DNA of 64,000 nt from Strigamia acuminata (GCA_949358305.1 OX442314.1:23863060-23927059), one strand, 5' to 3'; shown: positions 33,397-46,824, numbered from the stretch's first letter. A program made the numbers and translations. Notes: a model not told the origin generated them from the letters alone.

Positions 33397-34257
33397 CGAA
33401 CGCCTCAACTCTCGCCAAACCGAGCTCAACTACTGTCCACTCTCGTTGCTAGGTCACGTTAAATGGGCGAGGAATCGACGCCAGCCAGTCTGGATCGCAA
33501 CCCCATTTTACCTACGGTCAAAACTTTTCATTTCACAATGACCCAAGAGACACGTCCATCATTCGGTGCACTCATGATGAATCGACGCCACTAAACAAAT
33601 CGATCAAGAGTCCGAAAAATGGGAACGGACACTGAGCCCGGAGTAGGAAAACTTTCAATTAAAAATAATGGATTTTATAAATATATAAAAAAAAAAAATT
33701 TAAGGAGGAAAAACAAGACGACCGAAATGGGGTTAACAACGCCGACTAATAAACTGACCCTGGGCCAATAGCAATGCCACATGTGAGATGAAAGAGGGTT
33801 AAAGTTGAGGATTAAGCCGTTAATGCAGTGCGGAGCTTGAAATAATCGGCTTTGTTGTTATAATAAAAGGAATTAGTTGTTTACTCGAAATATCTGCCGA
33901 AACTCATCGTGCCAAGGACGAATTTGTTTAATTGTTACTAATTTATCTCACTTCATCAAATTCAGTGGGAATTTAGTCGTTTCAAAGTTGTGTGAATCTA
34001 TTTCCAAAATAAAAGATCTTAGAAAAGTTCTTTCTTGGCTCGGTTTTCGTTTCTTTTTTCTTTTTTTAAATTTGCTTTCCAACTGACCTACTCCTACTAT
34101 GCGCCTGTGCATTGGATGGGACATCTGGTGGAGGAATCAGGCAGTTAGGTTGGGTCTGTTGTAAAATGTATTCTGGTATTTATTTTTATTTTAATAAATT
34201 ATTGTTTGTTTATAAAATGATGAGATTATTATGATTATTTGACGGTTAATTTTTGTT

Positions 34258-34945
34258 TCGGAATTTTGGATTATTATTGAACCAAAGCTTTTAATTGTTG
34301 TTCCAGAATTTTTTATTATTGGACCAGAAGTTTTCATTATTGAAGCTAGGATTTTTCATTATTAAAATTAGGATTTTTCATTATTGAAACTAGGATTTTT
34401 CATTTTGAACGAGATTCTTTCACCCTGAACCAGAATTTTTCATTATTGTTCCAGAATTTTTCATTTCAAACCAGAATTTTTCATTATTGTTCCAGAATTT
34501 TTCATTATTGTTCCAGAAATTTTTCATTATTGTTCCAGAAATTTTTCATTATTGTTCCAAAATTCTTTATTATTGTTCCAGAATTTTTCATTATTGTTCC
34601 AGAATTTTTCATTACTGAACCTCAATTTTTCATTACTGGTCCTGAATTTTTCATTACTGAACCTCAATTTTTCATTACTGAACCAGAATTTTTCATTACT
34701 AAACCAGAATTTTTCATTACTAAACCAGATTTTTCCATTATTAAACCAAAATTTCTATCAATTTCTTCCAGAATTTTTCATTACTAAACCAGAATTTTTC
34801 ATTACTAAACCAGATTTTTCCATTATTAAACCAAAATTTCGATCAATTTCTTCCAGATTTTTCCATTATTAAACCAAAATTTCCAATAATTTATCCCAAA
34901 TTTTTCCATTATTAAACCAAAATTTCTAACAATCTATTCCAGAAG
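34258..34945. repeat. 21-bp minisatellite, degenerate, about 30 copies
   Basis: The best-conserved unit is CCAGAATTTTTCATTATTGTT. Copies diverge towards both ends and are partly arranged in higher-order blocks (34,770-34,860 repeats 34,690-34,770). Confidence 0.9.
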
Positions 34946-35493
34946 TTTCCATTCCAACCGAATCGCATTTAACCCATCACTTCAACATCACCAGCACCCA
35001 AACCGAAGGTTAAATCCAAAAATTGTAAAAAAAACAAAATAAAAATAAAAAATATAAAAAAAATCCACAACCCCATCATTTACTCGACACCACCTCCAAA
35101 TTTAACCTCCATATTTAATCAATACCTCTATTCAAAACTAATTCACCTTCTCAGAAAATCCAAATCAAACATATCATTAAAAATTTTAATTTCAATACTT
35201 CCACTCCTTGAGGACAAACCCACGAGCCAAAAATCCCTGTCAATGCGGAAAAAGGAAAACTAAACAAAATTCCTTTTTTTCATTTCCATTTTTCCCACTC
35301 CATTCTTCAAGGTCCTCCAACACCCATTTTTTACCCAGACAAAATTATACACTACACTAAATGAAGTGTGTGGCAAATTACAGCAATTTCTTCATCCAAT
35401 AACAATATGATCAATTATAGAACATCCCTAATCAAAAAATTATGTAAAAAAAAAATCCAGCAATTTGCAAATTGTCGTGTAAATAATAAATTA

Positions 35494-35709
35494 CCATATT
35501 TTATCGATTAAGAGCCGCGGCCATTTTTGTCAGCAATTACAACTTCGGTTTTTCAGTTTGTTACATTTGTTTAATGTAACAAACGAAGCGTATTCATCGT
35601 TCACGAGGTTAAATACGAAAACAATAGCGTACTTTTGCAAAAATACGGTATTCTTGGTGTCACAGCCGCGGCCACTATTCGAGGACGACTCTAAATCGGT
35701 AAAATACGG
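35494..35709. mobile_element. 216-bp mariner-like MITE
   Basis: Imperfect inverted ends (CCATATTTTATCGATTAAGA and CCGTATTTTACCGATTTAGA) are bounded by TA at 35492-35493 and 35710-35711. GCCGCGGCC occurs near both ends. A related copy starts at 37,797. Confidence 0.75.
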
Positions 35710-37029
35710 TAATAAATAATAGGGGTTACATTATATGAATGATTTTGCAATTTTGTGATTTTGCATTAAATAAAAATTTTATTAAAATATTTTTTAAAAA
35801 AAATCTAGCAGACACGTGTGAGTTTAAGTTTTATAGCAACAGAACGCTGCACTGGATTGCATTTGAGTGTAGCTTCTGTTTTCCATCACTAATTAGTGTC
35901 AAAGGTCCTTCTGATTAGTTGGTCACGTGTTGGGCATGTGGTCAAGTTTTAGTCCAGGCCACTCACGCCGATCAGACAAAAAGGACAATTACAATGCAAT
36001 TAGGTTGCTAACTTCGCTCCATTATCACTAAATTAAATGTACACACTTCATCTGGTGGTTTAAATATGGGGGAAAAAAATCTCCCATTGTCGGGATTGTA
36101 ATTAAAATGTAATTAAGAGTGAAATTCGGTGCTGATATTTTCCACATAAGAACACCTCGCGGCCCGAATAAAAACTGAAAGTTGATTAAATGATAATTTT
36201 AATTTCAAATTGTTATGTTACGCATGGGATTTTGTATAATGCTTTCATTGTTTTTTGATTGATGCGACAAGCTCATGGTAATTTGCATGTCACATTTCAT
36301 CACTAGATGGTGTTATGGTTCCCAATTTTTTTTTTTAATTTTAAAAGTTAAAATAAACAAAACAAGATTACATTATTTATAAAAAAGATAAATTTACTGT
36401 CCAGATATTATCAGTTATCTAGAAAAATTTAAACTGTCATTTTTTAATTGGTTTTATTAAAATTATCTTTTAACCTCATTTGTATTCATTTTAATTATTC
36501 TAAATTAGTCTACAGTTTGTTTTTTCTACTTTTTTATCCAAAATTTTTTTTATTTTCGCTTAAAATCCTTCAAAAATCAAAAAAAAAAAAAAAAAATTGC
36601 CTCATCTCCAGTATAAACATAGCAAAGCACCAGGAACAAACCACACCGGAAACACAGCAAACAACCCCAAGCTGTGATTTGACTCTTCACATCTTCAAAT
36701 TCACAGCACTCGTCTTATTATTAGTTCAGATCAAAATCCTTAAAAAAAAAAAATCCAAATCCAAAATCCAAAATATCCCAACACCAAATATAAATAACCA
36801 ACCTTAAATTGGCCCCTAATTTTCCTCCACAAACTGACTAAAACCCCCAAAAAAACCTGCATTAAATGTGATGCATGTTTCCTCATGTCTCAGCCGTGTT
36901 CGTACAACTAAAAATATCTATTTTTATTCCCATTCTTGGCAACTCAAAAATCACTAATCAATTCAACACAATTAATACCCAAATATTGGCATCCCAATCG
37001 CAAACTAAAAAACCAAACTCCTTTTCCTT

Positions 37030-37400
37030 CCCCCATTTTACGACCCAACACACTGAACCGATTCGCACGTGACGGGAAACGTGTGAAACGAGGGGCAAGA
37101 TGGCGTCGAATCCCCTTGGCCTTGTCTAATGAAACGGTGATTTATGGTTGTTTTACGGCTCGCAACCAGTAGGATTCAGTTTCGGTTATGGCAAAACTAC
37201 AAATTCATTTCATTCGGGGCCCGGGTCTATGGCCAGTGCAAACTGCGACTCGCATTTCGTTTTACTCAGCACGAGGATTTGGTTTCAGTTTTCGAGCGCG
37301 AGACATAAATAGGACTCCATCTACGTCGCCATCATTTTTAATTAACTCGAAAGAGGTGGCCAAACACATGGATTTATGGTGCCATTTTGTTTGGTTTGGC
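37030..37400 (+). other. GC-richer, promoter-like island
   Basis: This stretch is less AT-rich than its surroundings and contains CACGTG-like and AAGATGGCG (YY1-like) motifs near 37,070-37,110. No gene start with a following long frame or good donor was found. Confidence 0.25.
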
Positions 37401-37796
37401 CGTTAGCATCTGTGACACTGAACCAAGCGCTAATTGAATTTTAATGCCAACAACAAAAAAGTAATAAGTCATATCTTTTCCACACGGGTTGTAAAACGGG
37501 AAGAGTGCTCTCATAAGTGTTGTAAACACTTTTTTTCCCCACGGTTTATTTTTCTAGCATCTTGACATAAAGTGACACTAAACTTCCCACAATACACACC
37601 TTAAATACTTTAATTACCCGACTAAAGTAGATTAGGTCTGCAGTGTGAAAAGAGGCACAGCAGCTAAAAGGGACGTCTCGTGCTTCTAATTTCGATCTAG
37701 GTTCAAGGTTTTTATCTTTTCTTCGCACTTCCGTATTTCCTCTCTGCTCTTTTTAAACATTTGCACGCATAAGTCAAGCAAAAACGTTAATATATA

Positions 37797-37900
37797 CCGT
37801 GTTTTATCGATTAAGAACCGCGGCTCTTATTCAAAACTGCCATTTTTGTCAGCAATTACAATTTCGGTTTTTCGCTTGTTCCATTTGTTTGAACAGAAAC
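37797..37900 (+). repeat. Truncated copy of the 35.5-kb MITE family
   Basis: CCGTGTTTTATCGATTAAGA, then ACCGCGGCTC and a TTTTTGTCAGCAATTACAA block, match the left half of the element at 35,494. The right end was not found, so the copy is broken or diverged. Confidence 0.65.
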
Positions 37901-38240
37901 TTCGCGCAACAAACAGCGCAGCAATTAAAGTTTGTAGCGTTGTAAACTAGCCTTTAGAATCGAAGAAATATGGCAATTGTGGTTTTTTATTTTATCGTCG
38001 TTGGAATGCTCCAAAACAATGTTCTCTGCAGCATCTTGTCTTTTTCTCTAGATATACGAGTGCAAATTCTCAAGTCAGAAAGAAAGCAGTCGTCGAGGCG
38101 TTTCTTCCAGACCCCTCGTTTGCCCCTATAGACCCATGGATCACGGGATAGTTATGTCGAAAGTCGTAAAGTGCTGAGTTTGTCTAAAAGACAGAAGCTG
38201 CATTCAAAAAGTCATTTAGACTAAACAGCGTAGCATGATT

Positions 38241-38546
38241 GTGGTTTGTCTGGATCTAACTTAGAAAATGGCAGCTGATTTAGTCTGCTTTCAGTCATAG
38301 TGGGTGCAAGAAAGGTGCCATGGTTTTCTTAATTATTTTTTCAAAATAGAATGCAAAAGCAGATTAAAGATGGCAATTTTTGGTCCAAAATTCGAAAAAT
38401 TTTCTAAGATAGGGAAAGGGGACACCCTACGGGCCATTTACACCTCGTGTGCTACTTTTTGTCACAAATGCACCCCCAAAAATATTGCCGGTTACACCCC
38501 TGGGCATGCACACAGTATTTAAACAGTAAAACATGTCTAACTGCTA
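38241..38546. repeat. Interspersed repeat with a nested insertion
   Basis: Two blocks, GATCTAACTTAGAAAATGGC...AGTGGG and GGGCATGCACACAG...TAACTGC, match 44,490-44,612, where they are joined. Here about 200 bp of unrelated sequence (near 38,305-38,503) separates them. Confidence 0.6.
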
Positions 38547-38559
38547 TCTTTAACTAACT

Positions 38560-41329
38560 GTCACCAAAAGGCAACCGAATTACCAGACATTGATTCAAAG
38601 GAGCAATATCTTTTGCATTGCCTTAAAAAATTCATGGCTTTGGATCTTACACCCTAGCAACCCTAGGACTCCTGAAGTTACTTAAGATGATCTAGTCGTG
38701 TCATGAGATTCTGACTTATGAATATGACCAATTCACCATGCCAATCGACCATTCCCATTCCCAATAGAACGCAGAAATTGTAAAGCATTAAGCATGATAA
38801 ATGTCGAAGAAACGACCCGACGTTTCAAATTTTCGAAGAAATGAAATTCAAAGAAGTGATGAGATACCGGATGGACGACGTATTGGGAATCCCAGTTGTT
38901 AGTTGTTACCCATCCTTGTCTAATTTAAGTTAACTGTTTCTATGGTAAGAACTTCTGCCAGCCACCTTCAACTAGATTTTTCTGCAGTTTACCCAATTCT
39001 CGATGTAACTACACGACTGGATCCTTAAGAAAGACATCACACCGAATAATCCTTTGCAGAGCCTGAAACCAAAGACAAACTTTGTTCTTCGGTCATGGCA
39101 ATGTTAAATTAATTAATACTTGTTCAAACAAACAAACAACTTGCAAAAGAAAAAACATTCATTCCCAAGTGATGATTTTTTTGTGATGAATGTTTTCAAA
39201 CGAAACCTAACCGACCTAGACTTAATTTCAAACTAATTACAATGTCAACTGTTCTGTAATTATGACTCCACTGCACTATAAATAATTGTTGACCTTTTCC
39301 TTTTACAATTAAATATATCTTTTAGCTTCCTTACCTTACCTAACACCCTTATTTCACAACATACAATCTATAGTAATACTTCCTTTGCATCATTTTTATT
39401 CTAACTAAATGACCCATATCCCAAAATGACAAAATGTTGATACAACGAACCGGATATTAGTAATGACATCATGATTCAAAACGTTTTCTTAATAAGAAAA
39501 GAAAATACCCAGAAAATTGTAAAACGCTAATAAAACAACAAACAAAACAACATTAAACAAAAACAAAAATGAAAAATTAAGTATATGTGTTTGTTGTTTA
39601 TGTGAATGTAAATTTAGTTGATTAGTCAGTGCTTGTTGACTTATTAATAACCGCATGTGTAGGCCAACCCATCTTAAAATACATCAACTCTTTCTGTCCG
39701 CCAAGTGAGTCAATAAACAAAGTTTCTGGCAGTCTTCACTCTCAGGTCCTTGCCATTCATTACTACGTTATCTTCCTTATCTTCAACTACAATATACTTC
39801 CTATTCCAAAACTTCCTTAATGAGCTTCAATACTCACAAATTACCTTCATTAAAAAATAATTTAATTTTGATGATTCAAAACGAAAATAATGTACTAAAC
39901 AGACAATTTTGGACACTTTTTTTGCATGTCTAGATGCGAGTTTTCCTTCAATCTTTCTTTGCCAGCTTTAAATACTGGCGCACTGTCCGTTAAGTCTGTC
40001 GGCCAAACGGTAAACTCAACAGAAGACGTTAAGTCATCCTTAGTAGATCTAAAGCATGCTTAACATGTTGATGTTACATCAGCCCTATAAAAACATTTGC
40101 CAAGAATGTTTTCATTAATCAAGAACAAAAGTTAGGAGGTTCACAAAACACACAAAAGTTGCAACCATAAAACTCAACCGAAGGAGGTAGACGAGTGTTC
40201 GCAGAAGTGTTCTTGTGAATCAAGTTATAACGTTATACTCTTCTAACAGGCTATTATTCTAACTAAAACCTGGATTATAACTTTATATTATAACATAAGG
40301 GAGCCAAATCCACTGCAAATCCCACACTGTGAATGACAGAATTGCAGTTAAGCCGTAGTGAGAACCCAGCACAATGCATAATTTCTGTATAGTAATAGTG
40401 AAAGTAGTTTTATTTAATAAAGGAGGAGTGTTCCTATCATTATTGGACACAGTTTAGTGTGAACCCATCCATTCTGTCACAGACTGTCGGCGTGATAGTC
40501 AACTTTAGTTTTAAATTATTTTTAACTTTCGAAACTGAAAAATCTCTTGCAATTGCTCAGTCAGCTCCACCTTCTCACACCATAAAATAAAACGACGCTT
40601 AATCAGTCGTTTTCAATAGACTAGATACTTTTTTAAAGCATTTTCTCTCAGTGACATGTTCTTTAACTGGCTCCCAGCCAAACTAGAAACATCTATTTTA
40701 TATTTTAAGACCCCAAGGTCCCAAGCACACATAATGCCATTACCAAAGAATTTCTGCAAAATTAAATCAATCCACTTGAAACACATTTGCCTACAAATAA
40801 AACCCATTTCACTCAAACTTATTTGCAAATCAATCCCCCAACATTCTTTTTTGTTAAAAAAAAAAGATAAAAATACTACACAACACGCCCCACCCTTTAA
40901 GATGTCATGATTTGCCAAAATGACTTTGAATACAGATAAATCCATTTACCAAAACTTGTGGGAGGTGAAATATGTGAACAAACAACGATAAGAACTTGTC
41001 AATTACAATCAGGAATATATTTATTAGTAACTATAATCAAGTTATTCCAATGCAGGTTCAGTTAAAAAATCTTGAGTTAAAGACCTCACAAGTGATGCGT
41101 ATTTCTTTGGCAGAGCAAATAGGGTGGAACCTGACAGAAACCGGAATGAAGCGGATACACATTAAATTAAAGTCAAGCCCAACACACAATATTGGTTTAA
41201 AGATAGAACAATTTGAATGTCTGTTGCTAGGTAGTGACTGCATAGTAATGCACTTCATACGGACAAAGCAATAGAAGCCATTGCATCACTTTAAAACATT
41301 GTACAACTTACATTTTAAAGTGCTATACA
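38560..41329. other. AT-rich intergenic stretch
   Basis: No gene or element is supported. Short frames, including one around 41,000-41,270, show no recognisable protein. Confidence 0.45.
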
Positions 41330-41470
41330 CAGGGCCGGCGCTCAAGGCAGCATCGAGCGGTGCAACGGCACAGGGCGCCTGTACGAATGGGCACATTAAT
41401 GCAGCCAAATTTCACAGACGAGCATTGAAAACAATCGCACAGGGCGCTGATCGACCTTGAGCCGACCCTG
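41330..41470. mobile_element. 141-bp hAT-type MITE
   Basis: The ends CAGGGCCGGCGCTCAAGG and CCTTGAGCCGACCCTG are imperfect inverted repeats. The flanks GCTATACA (41322-41329) and GTTATACA (41471-41478) form an 8-bp duplication with one mismatch, as expected of hAT elements. Confidence 0.8.
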
Positions 41471-41478
41471 GTTATACA

Positions 41479-42574
41479 CACACGTTATAGAGAGTTTGTA
41501 GACGAGATTATAAAAAGTTAAGCCCTGAATTATAATCTTGTTTTATGAAATAAGGGAGTAGTAGCATTGTACTTCTGCAATAAATGTATTCAATTTGTGA
41601 AAGTAGATGTCACTTCCCATTTTTTTTTCTTTTAGATAACTCACTTATGAATGAACGCATTAAGTTGATGCGGTAACCACAGTAAATGCGCATTGGTAAC
41701 CCTGACTCAAAAAAGAAACAAAACTGTGCATGTGCAATGGATAAGTCACTTCTATAAGAATAATTAGGAATTTGACATGACTTTTACAAGAAATGATTAA
41801 ATTTTAGTAATCCAATTTCTGATAAGTCAAGTTAGTATTAATAAAAAACATTCCGTATCAAATTAAAAAAATATTTTAATAGTCCGCATGTTTCATTCCA
41901 ATTTTTCTCAGTAAATGATGAATAAACCACAAAAATGTCCTTTCCTTTTTAATTTGTAATTTTTAGATTGCAACACAGGAAATTATTTCATTAAGTGCGT
42001 TCAATTTTTGCCAATTAATACCGTTTTACCATTGTTGTTATTCAACAGCAGTAAAGAAATACATATATTTGCCATGTACCACATCCGTTGTTCCCCACTG
42101 AGTGATGACAGCCCTGTTAGACATTCATTGAAATTTCAGCTAGTGGGTCTGTGCTGTTCAACTTCCACCGGCCACCTGGCCAGTGGGTTTTCTTGTAACC
42201 CAGTTTTTTAATTCTAATTTTTCAAGTATCTCTTAGAAAGCCATTTTAACGTGACACATGCAAACCCCGCACTAAGAATTCTTAGCTAATCAAAAATAAC
42301 ATAAATTGAAGTATTATTCCATCAGCAAATATCCCCTAGATATAAATCAAGCACAAGTTTTATTAACATAAAACATTTGCTTCCGTACTTCCATTTATAC
42401 AGTGAAATTAAATTATACGCTCGAGGAACTCAAATGTTGCTGTTGCTTTTAAAATTTCATGCTAATTCTAAATACAAGCATAAAGTTTTTAACAACAAGT
42501 TAAGTCTTTGCAGTATTGAACAAACATCTGAAATATTCATTGTTTGTTCTAGATAACAATTATACAGAAGAAAA
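41479..42574. other. AT-rich intergenic stretch
   Basis: Nothing coding or structural is supported here. Confidence 0.45.
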
Positions 42575-42890
42575 CTACTTCAACAATTATAACTGAGTGT
42601 TCAACAATTGAAACTACCTGTTCAACAATGAAAACTACCTGTTCAACAATGAAAACTACCTGTTCAACAATAAAAACTACCTGTTCAACAATGAAAACTA
42701 TTTGTTCAACAATGAAAACTACCTGTTCAACAATGAAAACTACCTGTTCAACAATGAAAACTACCTGTTCAACAATAAAAACTACCTGTTCAACAATGAA
42801 AACTACCTGTTCAACAATGAAAACTACCTGTTCAACAATGAAAACTACCTGTTCAACAATGAAAACTACCCGTTCAACAATTAAAGTGTT
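42575..42890. repeat. 21-bp minisatellite, about 15 copies
   Basis: The unit GTTCAACAATGAAAACTACCT is highly conserved, so the array is young. Apparent frames on both strands come from the multiple-of-three unit. Confidence 0.95.
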
Positions 42891-44489
42891 TATTTTTCCA
42901 AACTTTAAAAAGTTTACGTACAATGACAGCAGGTTTTCAAACTGGACCAATAATTAAAATTCTAGAAGAATAATTAAAAGTTTTGGCATACCAACTTCTC
43001 CGTAAAGCCAATGGAATTTATCACAAACATTTTCCTTTTTATAAAACAACTAAACTCGCCATTAAACTGCAATCAGGTTTTTGTGAATCAGCTTCGTGGG
43101 CAGCCAAGAACAAGCGATACTGCATTCGAAGGAATTTCCTCCCTAAAGCCGCTGTTAATTATGTTAACGAGTAAAAATAATCAATTCGAGCACGATTCAA
43201 GTCAAACACAATAGTACCTTGATAAACATTATATGCTCCTCCCACGCCAACATAAACAAACAAAATGGCCACAGCTGGCCAACATCTAACCGATTTATCT
43301 CTACTTGCATAATCTAACACCATATGGCATTGTGTACGCAAGAATGTGCCCAAATCCCATACAAACATTGTATACACGCCTTCGATTAATTCATTATTTA
43401 ATTTTAACCTTTTAAATCCAAGCCTTAAGCGGAAACTCCGGGCCAGCTGCTTCTGATAAAGGACATTTGCGTTTCGCTTTCCGAGCCCACACGAGACCAA
43501 TAAAATCAATTTGCACTGAGGAATTTCCATGATGATTTCGCAGATTAACGATCACCTTCTTACGTCACCACAAACCATTAAAATAATTGTTCCGAGTAAA
43601 ACCCATTAAGAACACAGAGACCCCTTAAAGCGGATCATGTTTAAATTTAAGCCTATTGGAATGTGCACAACTTGTGATAAACTGTTAATAAAGCTCGACG
43701 ACCCAACAATATGAAGACACAAACGTCAAATGAAAACGCAGTTTCCTTTCTGACGCCAAAAAGAAGCAGCTGGTCTCTGACCAGCATTGTTGGCACGACG
43801 CCCGCGTTCTGCACCGAATTCCACGTCCTTGCAACTCCAGTAAATGACAGAGAGGAGGAAAATTTGCAAGGAAAAAAAATTAAATTTTTGGAAAAGAAAA
43901 AGAAAAATAGAAAAAAAAAGTGTCTCAGACATGGTCGAGTTCACTTACCCCCTCCAATTTAAGGCTTAGGTTAGACATTTTTTTTTGTGCGTTTTTATTC
44001 ATACAAGAAAAAGAAAGAAAGTTCCATCCTTGAGGGTGTTGCGCAACACTTGAATTGTTTTGTTTTTTTGTATTCTCCTAGTTGACTTCCTCGTGGTTCC
44101 ACCTACACCCTGAATCATTCACATTTCTACCAACATGTGGAGCTGTGGAAAAATCTTCAACACGCTTTTAGAGGGTAGACAAGATTCAAGGTCTCAGACT
44201 TAACAACTTTCAATTCAATTTCTTTTTTATTTATGGATATTTCCAACAGATGGGAGTAAGAAGGGTGAATGAAGTTGTTGAAAAGGTAAAGGCTCACCCT
44301 TCAAAGATTAAGGGAATGAGGCATCCTCACTTCGAGATCCCTTTAACTACTTGGTTCGAGAAACTCGATTTCTAGACACATTTTCAACACACGAATAAAT
44401 TTCATATTTCTTTGATAATCAAATCTACAAGTATCTACTTGAAAAATTGTGCATAAATCAAATTCCGCAAAGCGCAATGCAAATTTCAA
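42891..44489. other. Intergenic stretch
   Basis: No supported gene. A - strand frame at 43,159-43,530 includes a hydrophobic segment, but no homology is recognisable. Confidence 0.4.
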
Positions 44490-44612
44490 ATACGCTGCTT
44501 GTCTCGATCTAACTTCAAAAATGGCGGTTGATTTGGTCTGTTTTCAGTCGCAGTGGGCATGCGCACGACATTTAAACAACAAAACAAGTTCTAAACTGCA
44601 ATTTTAAATATG
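44490..44612. repeat. Interspersed repeat, uninterrupted copy
   Basis: GTCTCGATCTAACTTC...AGTGGGCATGCGCACGACATTTAAACAA corresponds to the two blocks at 38,241-38,546 without the insertion. Confidence 0.6.
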
Positions 44613-44700
44613 CTTTATAAACGTTTTTAAATATTTTCCATAAATACGCGTTTAGACTGGTTTAAAGAAGATAAGTCAAGACTTTTCGGATGCCGCTACA

Positions 44701-44989
44701 GTTTGATACTAAATTCGTACTGCGCATCCCATTCTGCGCAGACGATTTTCTAATTCCAGTTGTTATTTAGCAGCATTAAGCCTAATGTTAGGCCTAATAA
44801 TGCTAAAATAAAGTCAATAAAATCATTATTAAAAGTAATTTACAGCGTAGTACCAAAATATTTTTATTTATTTACCTTATTTTTAGTATTATTAGGCCTA
44901 ATGTTAGGTATAATACTGCTGAATAACAACTGGAATTAGAAAATCGTCTGCGCAGAATGGGATGCGCAGTACGAATTTAGCATCAAGAT
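44701..44989. mobile_element. 289-bp foldback element with 113-bp arms
   Basis: The arms 44701-44813 and 44877-44989 are inverted copies with few differences. They contain CTGCGCATCCCATTCTGCGC and a TAAGCCTAATGTTAGGCCTA palindrome. Relatives lie at 26,300-26,535 and, by ends only, at 29,490-29,690. No coding capacity or clear target duplication was seen. Confidence 0.8.
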
Positions 44990-46496
44990 ACCGGGCGCGA
45001 ACTCTAGTGTATTTAAAAGTGACGTTGAAACCGCTTTTCGGGTTTATTTCGGGAAAGACACTTTTTGCTTTGATTATGGATAAAGCGTTTATGACTGTAA
45101 AAGCACTTTGTCTTTATTACGGAAAAAGTTCAAAGTACCTAGTGTTTATTACACTTTTTAGTATAATAAGTAACGTTTATCACGCTGCTACTTAAATGCT
45201 GTCTCGTATTCGAAGAACGTGTGTGATTCAACACGTGTGATTGATTTGTTTTTAAAAAACTATAATTAAAATGTCAATTTCAGCAAAAATAATGTTGTTT
45301 TTTCTCCGAATTTTACCGGTAATTACATATTCCACTCAGAAAATCAAAACAATTTCAAAACTTCATTCATCTCATTTATTTCATTTTTGTCACGAAATTG
45401 TAAACAAACAGGAAAATATTTCTTATATTTTTCCAATTTGTATAATTATTTCCCCAGCCAATCGTTTAAATATCCAAAAAACAACGCAACATTTCCCCTT
45501 ATCAGCTTCTAATTAGTTCAATTGTCACCCACTGTGTGGCTGACAAAAGAATAGTTTTTCTTTTTCTCGCTTAGGCAATCCTCCCACGTGTACCGGTTTT
45601 TTCTACTTTGCTTAAAAGAAGAAAAAAATTGCTTTGTGGCAAAAATAACCCTGCAATATCTTTCCTTCACTACTAAATGTCCACACACATCAGGATTTCA
45701 AACCCAACACGATAAATCAATCAATTAATCAACAAAAAATAAAAACAACACAAAACCAATCACGAATTAACATTTCCCCAACACCCAAACACAACTATAC
45801 ACATTCAATCGACTAAATCCGACCTTTCAAGGCACCTTTTTCTTCAACGATAGACCCCATAAACCCCATAAACCAAACACCAATAAGTTTACAATAAATA
45901 CTCTCAAGACTGCAGAAAAACCAATCCCAAACTCCCCAAACACAACAAAAATTAACCAATCCATTAAAAAAATCTAATAAACAACTAAATAACTCTTTCG
46001 AGGCCCCATCTTGTCTTATTATTTCCAAACCTAAAAAAAAAAAACACCTGAAAAGTGCTTTAAATTTCCAATTTCATTTTGTTTATGGCGAGTACTACAA
46101 CTCATATCCCACAATGGAAACCATAAAACTTTTGCTGTGCAATAAAAATGTTGAATCCCGCACACAAACCTATCTGCATGTTTATCCACTGCTCCAAACT
46201 GTTTATTTAGACTTACTAGCCATCAAGCCTTCCTTGCTTGCTCGCTCATCTGTCTAATGCCAGTTGAAAACTGAACAGAATCAAAACCAAGCCGTAGATG
46301 CCTACGCTTACTCATTCACTGAAGATGAGGATGTCTCGTTCACCATCACCTGCACCTCTCAACTCATCCTCTAACAGCTGCTCAACAGCTGCCCAACAAT
46401 GCATCCACAACATAAATTTCACTTTCACCTACACCAAGGTGCAAAAATGTAAAAACCACACCAATTTAGCTCATTAAAGCCCACGAGTGGACACAT
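44990..46496. other. AT-rich intergenic stretch
   Basis: No feature is supported. Confidence 0.45.
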
Positions 46497-46824
46497 TTAA
46501 CGACCCATTTCCATGATACGCACTTTTTCGTGCCAAACCGTACCGGTACGTTTGTTTTGCCCCGTTTTTCTTTGCTTTTTCCATTTACCTTGGCAGTATT
46601 TACAGTGGCTCTGCGTGTCCACCTTCTTGTTGTTATTGGTGGTCGCTTGGCAATCCAACATGACGGCCAACTAATCAAACTATTGTCGTTTTGGCACTGT
46701 CCATGTCCATTGCAAATCCATTGGCAGACATTAGTGACGTCAAAGTAGATGGTGCATGTCGTTGTGTTGGCAACTTCACTCCTAAGTTCCCAAGTGTTGG
46801 AGTGCTGGCAAGCACAGTCTTACC
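46497..46824 (-). pseudogene. Possible cysteine-rich EGF/laminin-like coding remnant
   Basis: This GC-richer patch reads on the - strand as CACQHSNTW...VCQWICNGHGQCQNDN, like the start of an EGF or laminin-type EGF module (C-NGHG-C). In another frame, beginning about 20 bases later, it reads LDCQATTNNN...SHCKYCQGKW, like the end of such a module, then a basic tail and a stop at 46,497. A frameshift or unseen intron separates the two parts, and upstream stops interrupt the frame. Attractin-type proteins have such modules, but the assignment is weak. It may be a decayed exon or chance. Confidence 0.25.

Noticed and set aside
34446-34872. Frames of about 110 residues with repeated FFITEP or NFSLL
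   Set aside because: Same artefact of a 21-bp array.
42549-42957. VVFIVEQ-repeat protein (- strand) and KTTCSTM-repeat protein (+ strand)
   Set aside because: Both come from the minisatellite; the two strands are equally open.
43159-43530. 123-codon frame on the - strand with a hydrophobic segment
   Set aside because: A donor-like AAG|GTACTA follows the segment, but no partner exon or family match was found.
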